Shown here piece by piece: positions 55,659 to 62,184 of a stretch of 64,000 nt of DNA; the first letter of the stretch is position 1; each line of letters starts with the position of its first letter. The notes under the pieces are model-generated. The model saw nothing but the letters and a program-made list of their open reading frames with translations, was not told the origin of the DNA and searched no databases. A program made the position numbers and the translations under genes. Origin of the DNA: an uncultured Prevotella sp. (GTDB lineage Bacteria; Bacteroidota; Bacteroidia; Bacteroidales; Bacteroidaceae); NCBI GenBank assembly GCA_947164965.1, contig CAMUYR010000005.1, positions 62,001-126,000 on the forward strand, given 5' to 3'.

Positions 55659-56021
55659 TTAGTATTTTATATCTGATACGGCAAGAGACGCCAATATCTT
55701 CTGTAGTGTTGTAACGCTCTCAAAGGCATTATTCAGATCCTGTCTGCTGGTGTCCTCGCAGACTTCATATCCCGTTTCCAGGCGACGTTCCATATTATAG
55801 ATGGCATCGTCGATGTTACGTCTGATATATTCCAGGGAGCGACGTGATTTCTTCAGTTGTTCGATATACTTTTCTGAAGTAATTTTTCCGTTACTGTCAT
55901 TCTCCACCACCGTAACGTCACCGTTGATGATGATCTCACGCTTTTCATCACTGTCACTACCAGCCAGCCTGTGTTCGATGTAAGTAGCGTTTTTGCCCGT
56001 CATTGTGATTTTTCTTGTCAT
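55659..56021 (-). CDS. Small coiled-coil hypothetical protein
   Basis: ATG 56021 (MTRKITMTGKNATYIEH) is preferred over the GTG at 56045. The 120-residue protein has a beta-rich N-terminus and a long charged helix (EKYIEQLKKSRRSLEYIRRN). No signal peptide. Starts 17 nt after the 57-residue ORF. Unknown. Confidence 0.55.
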   Translation of the reverse strand: MTRKITMTGKNATYIEHRLAGSDSDEKREIIINGDVTVVENDSNGKITSEKYIEQLKKSRRSLEYIRRNIDDAIYNMERRLETGYEVCEDTSRQDLNNAFESVTTLQKILASLAVSDIKY

Positions 56022-56038
56022 AATCTTACCATTATTTG

Positions 56039-56212
56039 TTACCACAGATATTTACGTCCCATTCTATGATAGATAGCCAGAATACGCATAGCCCTTGGTG
56101 AATCCCAATTCGGGTCTGCTGTCGTTGCCAAACGGAAGGCCTGTTCACGGAGCTGGGCGAAGGACTTCTTAAATGTCACGTCCGTGCGGAGTGTATGGAA
56201 CATCTTTCTCAT
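56039..56212 (-). CDS. 57-residue hypothetical protein
   Basis: The internal ATG at 56212 (MRKMFHTLRTDVTFKK) is chosen. It follows a GGAGGGA ribosome-binding-like sequence overlapping the end of the upstream gene, whereas the longer track ORF runs through that gene. Small basic helical protein, unknown function. Confidence 0.5.
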   Translation of the reverse strand: MRKMFHTLRTDVTFKKSFAQLREQAFRLATTADPNWDSPRAMRILAIYHRMGRKYLW

Positions 56213-56214
56213 GA

Positions 56215-56832
56215 TTATCCCTCCCATTTTGTTTTGGAAATAGCACCGTTTTCTTCGTCCGCATGGCTCAGATGGTTGTTCAGAGTATCTTTTGTCCATC
56301 CACCTTCAGGAGAGAGAAGCGCTTCCCTGACGCATTCCTCGCTGCAATAGGCATCAGAGTCATTGACCAGATAGCCCTCATATATCGGCTTGCCACAGTG
56401 TTGGCAGATACGGATGGTCTTCAGCCCATTGCTCTCGATGATAGAATCACGGAGCTGGGGATATTCGATAAAGGACTTACAGATCTGAGCAGCCTCTTTT
56501 TCGCTATACCCTTTATTTTTCAGTTCGTCCTTAACAGTGGTATTGATATACTCCTGCATCTGGGTTGTGGTTATTTCAGTGAAGCGGAAGGGGTTTTTGG
56601 TAGCCTTACCGTTGAGTTGATCAGCGATAAAAGCCTTGACATCCTCAATGGTCTTACCGTCCACTATTAACTGGATGATGTCACCCAAGGCAGTCTGGTA
56701 GCCCATATAGGCCGAGCCTACCTCATGGTCAAGTTCCTTACGTTCCTCCTCAGTCAGTGGGGAATAGTTGTCATACACCTGCTGTGCCAGCTCTTTACGC
56801 TTGCTAATGTTTCTCAGTGTTGTCATAATCAT
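56215..56832 (-). CDS. Hypothetical protein with a C-terminal zinc knuckle
   Basis: The 205-residue helical protein ends with a treble-clef-like zinc motif: CQHCGKP...CSEEC (CxxC and CxxxC pairs). This C-terminal motif is seen in many small phage and plasmid proteins that bind nucleic acid. N-terminal regions (NISKRKELAQQVYDNYSPLT) show no enzyme motif. Part of the leftward hypothetical cluster. Confidence 0.6.
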   Translation of the reverse strand: MIMTTLRNISKRKELAQQVYDNYSPLTEEERKELDHEVGSAYMGYQTALGDIIQLIVDGKTIEDVKAFIADQLNGKATKNPFRFTEITTTQMQEYINTTVKDELKNKGYSEKEAAQICKSFIEYPQLRDSIIESNGLKTIRICQHCGKPIYEGYLVNDSDAYCSEECVREALLSPEGGWTKDTLNNHLSHADEENGAISKTKWEG

Positions 56833-56863
56833 TTATTTTTATTTGTCAGTATAATGGATTATC

Positions 56864-57400
56864 TTATGCTTCAGTATGATAAATTTCACGGGCTGTCTTC
56901 TCAAACCACTTGTCGATATCGCCGTCTGTCATATCCACCTCTTTCAAACTCTTACGGTAGTTCTCTGCCAGGCTCTTCATTTCAGTGGCAAAGATCTGTT
57001 TGAATATTATCTGTTTGATATGGTTCAGTCTATTGCCGTAGATGATGCCTTTCTCCAGGATTTCATTATTATAGTAGAAGAATTTATTACCTTCCTGAAT
57101 AACTTCCTGTGGTGCCGATGGGATGCAGTTTTTAATATTATTACCAGAAAAGCCCAGCTTACGCCAGTCACCTACAGTAACATAGCTAAAGCGATCCGTT
57201 TCACCGTTGATGATGAGATAGTCGAAGTACACCGTTGTATCATCCGTTATGGTGGTGTCCTCACAGATTTTGTCACGTAGTTCATTCCATGCAGCAGCCG
57301 GTATAACGACTCCTATCAGGGTAGCGGTCATTACTTTCTGGTCTTTGTTGTATCTGACGCAGAAGTAACCAGTTGAGAATTTTGTTATTTTCGTATTCAT
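56864..57400 (-). CDS. Hypothetical protein, 178 residues
   Basis: Soluble alpha/beta protein beginning MNTKITKFSTGYFCVRYNKD. No signal peptide or motif recognised. It starts 12 nt after the TAA at 57412 of the frame that continues past the TAG-interrupted membrane gene, so it is probably in the same operon as the protease. Unknown. Confidence 0.6.
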   Translation of the reverse strand: MNTKITKFSTGYFCVRYNKDQKVMTATLIGVVIPAAAWNELRDKICEDTTITDDTTVYFDYLIINGETDRFSYVTVGDWRKLGFSGNNIKNCIPSAPQEVIQEGNKFFYYNNEILEKGIIYGNRLNHIKQIIFKQIFATEMKSLAENYRKSLKEVDMTDGDIDKWFEKTAREIYHTEA

Positions 57401-57411
57401 ATTATAATTTG

Positions 57412-57588
57412 TTAATTATTTATTGCGCTGTTGTTATTGAACTTATCGGGTATCGAGAGCTGAAAGTCCTTATTTTCTTTTTTTTGGAATTTTTCATCTG
57501 TCACCACCCTTTCAAAGAACTCATCGGTACATCGTTTCACTGTTTTAGCCTTTTTTCTTGCCGGTATATCAGGGAGAGGTTCTAAAGG
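57412..57588 (-). pseudogene. In-frame continuation after a TAG stop
   Basis: The frame of the 76-residue membrane gene continues after its TAG (57589-57591) for 58 protein-like codons (PLEPLPDIPARKKAKTV, VVTDEKFQKKENKDF) to a TAA placed just upstream of the next gene. This looks like one 135-residue membrane protein with a premature amber codon. A separate product from GTG 57540 is less likely. Confidence 0.45.
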
Positions 57589-57819
57589 CTATAAGCCAAG
57601 GAATATCAAGTAAAAAATCAGGAATACCCAGATTATGTAGTAATCTGCGGAAGGCTGCCTGAGCTTTTTATGCCGATACTTTAGCCTGTTCATTGGCGAC
57701 AGCCTGCCTCTCCATACCTTTGCAAGGGAAAATGGCGTGAAAAAACAGTCAACGTCGAAGAGTTTCCGTTGTTGTGGTGGCAGTATGGAAATCCGTAAGG
57801 AGAGGATGGCGTCAGTCAT
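57589..57819 (-). CDS. Small membrane protein, probably truncated
   Basis: The 76-residue product has a basic cytoplasmic part (RLKYRHKKLRQPSADY) and a C-terminal transmembrane segment (IIWVFLIFYLIFLGL). It starts by a four-base ATGA overlap with the protease gene. The same frame continues after the TAG to 57412, so the original protein probably had a cytoplasmic tail. Role unknown. Confidence 0.5.
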   Translation of the reverse strand: MTDAILSLRISILPPQQRKLFDVDCFFTPFSLAKVWRGRLSPMNRLKYRHKKLRQPSADYYIIWVFLIFYLIFLGL

Positions 57820-59015
57820 TCTGTCTTTTCATGATTGTTATTTATCTGATGTGTTGCTTGATACCAGGCCGTCTGAGGATGGTCTGCAGTGAACCTGCTC
57901 AGGCTCGGTTCCGATGTCGTCAGTCCTGAGTAGGCGGTTATAGTGCGATAGCTGTTATCAACGGCAGAGTAGTACATAGGGGTATGTGTCTTGTAAGGCA
58001 CTGCCTTTTCCATCTGTCTATTGAACTGTTCCATCAGTGTCTGGTCTTCGCACAGGCGACTGATATAGTCGCCAAAGTCGAAGAACATGGTCGGTGTATA
58101 ACCGTCCATAGTCTGTAAGGCAGCTATCATGTTTTTATCAAAAGTAAAGCTTTTGTTGATGTCACGGACAATGGCTGCCAGGCCGTCCAGCTCCCTACAG
58201 TCCGTGATTGCTATCGTGCCGCAAGGCACTGTATAGCTGCTGTAGAATGAAAGGAACGTGTTACACAGCTCTGCGTAGTTGACCGTTCCGGTCAGATAGG
58301 GAGCACATTGGTAATACGGAAATCCGTATTTCATGATTTCCGTCGGGCAGGCTATGAGGTAGTCCGTGACGTCCTTCAGGTCGTAGGCAACCTCCACCGA
58401 TGACATATAGCAGTCATCGAAAAGGATGTATTCCATGTGCATGGAGGCATCGGCTATGGCCTTTGCCAATGTGGTGACGTCGATCTGATATTCCGGTGTC
58501 ATGCCGCCGAACCATCTCGTCTGAGGCCCTTCCGTTTGTTCATAGTGCATCACAGAACGACGGGCACTCCTGCTATTGGCTGTTGCCGATACCGGCAGCC
58601 AGCCCAGCCCGTGTGATCCGATGATGAGTGAGTAGCGCGGGGCAGGCACTATGTTCCTGATATCGTTCAGGAGTGTCGTTATAGCTGCTTCGCTGGTGAA
58701 ATCCGCATGCGGATAGGTTATCAGTTTGTCGCGGATTGCCTGCCCACGGTAATACGACATCTCGAAGAGTTCCGTTTCCGTCGGCGAGGTTGACATGGCC
58801 ACGACAATTCTGCAGCTTTTAAGCTGGTAGTTTTCGACGGCTCTTTCAAGGTCTTTGATGTTCTCGACGAAAGTAGACTGGAGATTTGAAGACCAGGGCA
58901 TGAAAACGATCATGGTATGGTCGTTTGGCGGCAGTTCCTCCAGCCAGTCCTCCTTATTGCATGATGTCAGAAAGAGAGAGGTGATTGCGGCTAAAAACAG
59001 TACGATTTTTCTCAT
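57816..59015 (-). CDS. Surface clostripain-family (C11) cysteine protease lipoprotein
   Basis: The 399-residue protein has a lipoprotein signal with Cys19 (LFLTSC), then NKED, matching the K-(D/E)-(D/E) surface-export signal of Bacteroidota. The C11 catalytic pair is visible: His in GSHGLGW (near 134) and Cys in FDDCYMSSVE (near 201). Clostripain-type enzymes usually cleave after Arg. In type V pilus systems an Arg-specific protease matures fimbrillins, and a fimbrillin-like DGR target lies 3 kb away, so processing of that protein is plausible (inference). Upstream are a TAACTTTG promoter and operator-like repeat D. Confidence 0.85.
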   Translation of the reverse strand: MRKIVLFLAAITSLFLTSCNKEDWLEELPPNDHTMIVFMPWSSNLQSTFVENIKDLERAVENYQLKSCRIVVAMSTSPTETELFEMSYYRGQAIRDKLITYPHADFTSEAAITTLLNDIRNIVPAPRYSLIIGSHGLGWLPVSATANSRSARRSVMHYEQTEGPQTRWFGGMTPEYQIDVTTLAKAIADASMHMEYILFDDCYMSSVEVAYDLKDVTDYLIACPTEIMKYGFPYYQCAPYLTGTVNYAELCNTFLSFYSSYTVPCGTIAITDCRELDGLAAIVRDINKSFTFDKNMIAALQTMDGYTPTMFFDFGDYISRLCEDQTLMEQFNRQMEKAVPYKTHTPMYYSAVDNSYRTITAYSGLTTSEPSLSRFTADHPQTAWYQATHQINNNHEKTE

Positions 59016-59044
59016 TGTTTCCTATCTATAAAATTGTAACTTCA

Positions 59045-59052
59045 CAAAGTTA
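59045..59052 (-). promoter_or_regulatory. -7 promoter box of the protease gene
   Basis: The minus strand reads TAACTTTG, with a TTTG 16 nt further upstream as a -33 element. It lies about 30 nt before the ATG at 59015. Confidence 0.6.
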
Positions 59053-59083
59053 CGACAGATAGGAAACACAAAAGAAAATAATC

Positions 59084-59110
59084 AAAACTTTGTCTTGATT
59101 TAACTCATTT
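59084..59110 (-). repeat. Operator-like intergenic repeat, copy D
   Basis: AAAACTTTGTCTTGATTTAA of the core is conserved, then ACTCATTT with one change (T for A) before the match ends. It is preceded by AATAATC as in copies B and C, and lies directly upstream of the protease promoter. Confidence 0.6.
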
Positions 59111-59143
59111 AAGACCGTTTTATGCTAAAAAACGGCTAATTAA

Positions 59144-60379
59144 TCAATAAAAATGGGTTTCCCAGTATTTATAGTCCTTCATGTATTGCGGCTTCAGCAT
59201 TCCTTTGGTCATCCATTCGTCGAAGACAAAATATTCCTGGAATGCCGGTACGTCAAAGTATTTCTTCCGGAGATTGAAGGCCTTATAGTGTGACAGGATG
59301 CCACAATAAGAGTTGACACGTGCGCGTATCAGCTCCAGGTCATCGAGCGTAGGCTGGCATAGTGCAAGTTGGTATTCCATTTCCTGTGCTACCCGTACGA
59401 ACTTGTCAACAGTGCGTTGCCTTGGTACCTTGTAGTACGGTCTGACATATGCGCCAAGGTATTGGTTAGCACCAGTAGCTGGAGCATACTTAATTTTATG
59501 TGGATGAATCTCCACGTGTATCTTGTTATAGAAAAGCTCCTGTAACACCGGCTCCAGCTCTTGCAGGAACGCCAGTTCCCTGTGTATGGCATAGTGGTCA
59601 TCGACATAGTGACCGTAATGTCTTATTTTCAGGATGCGTTTTGCATCCTGGTCTACCTCGTTCAGAAGGACATTGGAGAGCATTTGCGAATCGATGTCAC
59701 CGATGACCAGTCCATGTCCCGGAGGACTGCAAGAGAGCCGTTTCTTGTTAGGCAGTCCGTCCCAGTTTTCGGGACTGCCAAGGCGTATGCAGTCATCTGC
59801 AGGGTTACGGTCAAAGAAGCAGTGTAAGAGCCATTCACAGAAGAATGGGTCTATTCGTTCAGACCACAGTCTGCCGTCAGGTGATCGTCTGTCAAGATGT
59901 GTATATATCTTATCCATGACGATATTCATGAGCAGTGCCTTGTCAATACTCATAAAATAGCCTGAGAGGTCTATCATCAGGACATGAGCGTCGTATCGGA
60001 AGTTTTCGGTACAGGATCGGATATGGTGGCAGAAGCGCTCCATTCCGAAATGCGTACCCTTTCCTATTCTACATGAATAGGTGTCATAGATCAGTAAGGT
60101 ATCGAAAAGCGGTGCCAGATAGTTATATAGCATGTGCTGTATAACGCGGTCGCGGAACTGCGAAGCAAAGACCTCGCGCTGTACGGGATCAAATGTGATG
60201 AAGCAGAACGCAGGTAACGGTTTATATGTTCTGTTGATAAGTTCAGGGTAAAGCTCTTCAAGGTTTACCTCTTCTTCCTCTTCGAACTCCAGCTGTGCAA
60301 GCGTGTTACGCTTGTAGCGCCTGGCATCGAAGTATGCCTGGTAGAGGTCGTCACGTATCTGTTCCTCTGTGATTGTCAT
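59144..60379 (-). CDS. DGR reverse transcriptase
   Basis: The 411-residue enzyme would copy the template-repeat RNA error-prone at adenines into cDNA that overwrites the variable repeat. The RT core shows MIDLSGYFMSIDK (metal-binding Asp strand), IGDIDSQ near 226 (the DGR form of motif 4, in place of QGxxxSP of other RTs) and YVDD near 258 (catalytic Asp pair). There is no maturase or endonuclease domain, as expected for a DGR and unlike group II introns. Its start lies about 50 nt after the template repeat, in the same direction. Confidence 0.95.
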   Translation of the reverse strand: MTITEEQIRDDLYQAYFDARRYKRNTLAQLEFEEEEEVNLEELYPELINRTYKPLPAFCFITFDPVQREVFASQFRDRVIQHMLYNYLAPLFDTLLIYDTYSCRIGKGTHFGMERFCHHIRSCTENFRYDAHVLMIDLSGYFMSIDKALLMNIVMDKIYTHLDRRSPDGRLWSERIDPFFCEWLLHCFFDRNPADDCIRLGSPENWDGLPNKKRLSCSPPGHGLVIGDIDSQMLSNVLLNEVDQDAKRILKIRHYGHYVDDHYAIHRELAFLQELEPVLQELFYNKIHVEIHPHKIKYAPATGANQYLGAYVRPYYKVPRQRTVDKFVRVAQEMEYQLALCQPTLDDLELIRARVNSYCGILSHYKAFNLRKKYFDVPAFQEYFVFDEWMTKGMLKPQYMKDYKYWETHFY

Positions 60380-60430
60380 GAGAGTTTCGAGAAAAGGTGT
60401 GGAGAGGACGACCCGGACGCTGTAATTGCC

Positions 60431-60615
60431 ACGACAGGCCGAACGGAGAAGCCGTTAGCCCGATTGTTGTTGTTCCAGTTGAAGTTGCTGCTGTTCAAGT
60501 TCAGATTACGGGCGTTGGTGTCGCTGTTGGCTGAAGAAGACCAGCAGTTGCCGTTGCTCGTCACATTGTTGAGGGACGTACCACTACTGTTGTTGCGATA
60601 ACCGGCAGCCGGAAA
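60431..60615 (-). repeat. DGR template repeat (TR)
   Basis: 185 nt aligning without gaps to the variable repeat at 62195-62379. On the minus strand it is rich in AAC codons (for example four in a row). All 20 differences to VR fall on template adenines, out of 48 adenines in the TR. The downstream end has 24 nt with no adenine, identical in both copies, fitting the initiation of mutagenic homology. The frame 60376-60654 crossing it is not a gene. Confidence 0.97.
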
Positions 60616-60844
60616 CGGGAGTGACTTCTTATCTGTATGACAATCGGGACACACTTAAGCGAACCGACTGCCAGACCCTCCCCAGGAAACATCAACTGGT
60701 TTGGATATAACCTAACGACCAGCCCGTGGCCGTCGGGTGAGTCACCGAAATTACACAGTCTGTGTCCGGACCTCTCTGTCAGCCCCTGCCGACTGTCCGG
60801 AACAATCTCCTGCAAATGTCCTTAGTCCACCTCCCACCTTTATT
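60616..60844 (-). ncRNA. Structured leader of the DGR template RNA
   Basis: The non-coding interval between the Avd-like gene and the TR. It contains a nested hairpin: outer 7-bp pair at 60765-60771/60795-60801 and inner GTCGGC-AGGG-GCTGAC (RNA sense) at 60778-60793. In characterised DGRs the RNA flanking TR is needed for cDNA synthesis and Avd/RT binding; that role is inferred here. RNA ends unknown. Confidence 0.5.
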
Positions 60845-61387
60845 TTATTCTTGTGAGTTCTTATTGACATCACTGGTGTTATGGAACTCACTCCATATTC
60901 TCATGTTCACAGACAATTTAGAAGTGTATTGTGATATGATGCCATAGTCCTTAGTAGAGAGATCGCCGAAATCTTTCATGGCTCTAATTACAATGATAGT
61001 TTCAAGAACGAGGGCGAAGGTGTCAGGTAGTATTGACTTGGGTTTCACCTGCCAGTACACCAGCTCGATATCTACCATGATCTTTTTCAGGTTTGCCGTC
61101 ACCTCTCTGGCTATTGCCTTTCCGTCGCCACTAACCTTACGGAAGCGGAAACGGCATTCCTTATAGCTATCGAAGGCAGCTTTGTAAACAGGCAGTACGA
61201 AGACACCATCCGTTTTCTTCTTACGTGGTTTTTTCTTCTTTTTTCTTTTCTCTTCCCCTTCCTTACTGCCGGCTTCCTTTATGGGAGCAGCAGGTATCAA
61301 GGCAGGAGTTTCTTCCTGTTTGTCTTCCGGTGCAGGCTCTTTGTCGTCAAAGAGGTCAAACATATCCTTAATCTGATAATCCTTCAT
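60845..61387 (-). CDS. DGR accessory variability protein (Avd-like)
   Basis: The 180-residue protein has an acidic/Lys-rich N-terminal extension (about 60 residues, ending EEKRKKKKKPRKKK) and a basic helical domain of about 115 residues (FDSYKECRFRFRKVSGDGKA, ILPDTFALVLETIIVIRAMK). This fits the four-helix-bundle Avd family, which binds RT and template RNA as a ring. The usual Avd is about 125 residues, so the N-terminal extension is unusual. It lies upstream of TR and RT. It overlaps the upstream 194-residue gene by 20 nt. Confidence 0.75.
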   Translation of the reverse strand: MKDYQIKDMFDLFDDKEPAPEDKQEETPALIPAAPIKEAGSKEGEEKRKKKKKPRKKKTDGVFVLPVYKAAFDSYKECRFRFRKVSGDGKAIAREVTANLKKIMVDIELVYWQVKPKSILPDTFALVLETIIVIRAMKDFGDLSTKDYGIISQYTSKLSVNMRIWSEFHNTSDVNKNSQE

Positions 61388-61952
61388 TTTTGATCCGTTC
61401 TTGAAGTGAATTTAGATAGTTGAGTGCCTGCATCGGCGTATAGTTAGAAAGTTGCTGGGACATAATATCGCCTATGACAGCCTTTATTTTATAGTCAGTA
61501 CCGTTATTTGGCGTGTTATCTGGTGTCTCTTGAATAGAATCCTGTGTAGTTACACTGGATTGGACCTCATTTTTTCCCTGTTTATTTTCCTGTTTCTGGA
61601 GGTTAGCCTCTATGGCTTTATTCTTCCATTCATTATATTTTTCCTCTGGAAAGTCAGTTGGATTTTTTCGTATGAGGGTATGAACGAGAAGGTTATCTTC
61701 CTCTTTCTTGGAATAAGTGAAGTCGGAGTGATTTATATAGGATGATATACTGTTTTTAGGGAAGCCCATCATAACATAAGGGCCACCGTATTCCTTATTG
61801 TTATAAACCAATGCTTCCATTGGCTTAAAAGTCAGGACAAACATGAATGCCGACCTTTCATAGACCTTAATAAACTTACTGGCATCCTCATACATGACGA
61901 TATTACCCGTCAGGTTCTTCTTTTCGTTCTGTAATCGCTCTATAAATTTCAT
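61368..61952 (-). CDS. Hypothetical protein of the DGR operon
   Basis: The 194-residue protein has a globular N-terminal domain (KFIKVYERSAFMFVLTFKPM, GGPYVMMGFPKNSISSYINH), a Gln/Asn/Thr-rich linker (about 130-160) and a C-terminal helix pair (VIGDIMSQQLSNYTPMQALN). No known motif. Its 20-nt overlap with the Avd-like gene and its promoter upstream make it the first gene of the DGR transcript, so a role in DGR control or targeting is possible. Confidence 0.65.
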   Translation of the reverse strand: MKFIERLQNEKKNLTGNIVMYEDASKFIKVYERSAFMFVLTFKPMEALVYNNKEYGGPYVMMGFPKNSISSYINHSDFTYSKKEEDNLLVHTLIRKNPTDFPEEKYNEWKNKAIEANLQKQENKQGKNEVQSSVTTQDSIQETPDNTPNNGTDYKIKAVIGDIMSQQLSNYTPMQALNYLNSLQERIKNEGLSD

Positions 61953-61994
61953 ATGCTGTCAATGCTACAGTTAATAAATGTACCTATAAGGCTG

Positions 61995-62002
61995 CAAATA
62001 TA
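61995..62002 (-). promoter_or_regulatory. -7 promoter box of the DGR operon
   Basis: The minus strand reads TATATTTG (TAnnTTTG), about 43 nt upstream of the ATG at 61952. A T-run and then a 13-nt G tract lie just upstream of it. Confidence 0.55.
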
Positions 62003-62031
62003 GTGATTTTAGACATAAAAAAAAGGATTCA

Positions 62032-62044
62032 CCCCCCCCCCCCC
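62032..62044 (-). repeat. 13-nt homopolymer (G on the minus strand)
   Basis: Thirteen C on the plus strand, 30-42 nt upstream of the -7 box of the DGR operon, with an 8-nt A/T tract between. Its length could vary by slippage. Confidence 0.8.
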
Positions 62045-62112
62045 GTTAACATCTATTAACTTAAAATATTTCTATTGGGAAGAGTACCAAATGGGAGGAT
62101 TTTCTTAAAATT

Positions 62113-62128
62113 CCCCGCTTGCGCGGGG
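62113..62128 (-). terminator. GC-rich hairpin downstream of the variable gene
   Basis: CCCCGC (62113-62118) pairs perfectly with GCGGGG (62123-62128) across the loop TTGC. On the minus strand it is followed by AATTTTAAG. May terminate the variable-protein transcript or be the DGR target hairpin. Confidence 0.5.
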
Positions 62129-62134
62129 TTTAGA

Positions 62135-62163
62135 AGTCTCTGGTCTTTAAATGACCAGAGACT
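62135..62163 (-). other. Perfect 11-bp hairpin after the variable gene
   Basis: AGTCTCTGGTC (62135-62145) and GACCAGAGACT (62153-62163) with a 7-nt loop, 22 nt beyond the stop codon. Hairpins just after the VR are needed for target recognition in other DGRs, so it may guide retrohoming. Confidence 0.55.
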
Positions 62164-62184
62164 GTGAAAGATTTAAATTTTAAA

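Noticed and set aside
57589-57591. TAG reassigned as a sense codon in this element
   Set aside because: Other genes here end cleanly at TAG (such as the 525-residue hydrolase and the ArdC-like gene), so a single premature stop is simpler.
26169-59110. CRISPR or tandem repeat array from the four-copy motif
   Set aside because: Copies are 8-20 kb apart in intergenic sites with no spacer structure.
59144-60379. Group II intron or retron RT
   Set aside because: There is no maturase/HNH domain, no intron domain V, and no msr/msd. IGDIDSQ plus a TR/VR pair identifies a DGR.
60376-60654. 92-residue ORF rich in Asn overlapping the RT start
   Set aside because: It is the template repeat read in the VR frame; there is no independent start context, and its Asn runs reflect template AAC codons.
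62032-62044. Homopolymer as pure assembly error
   Set aside because: Not rejected fully: exact length may be wrong, but a long C tract is clearly present and its place by the promoter is kept as a finding.
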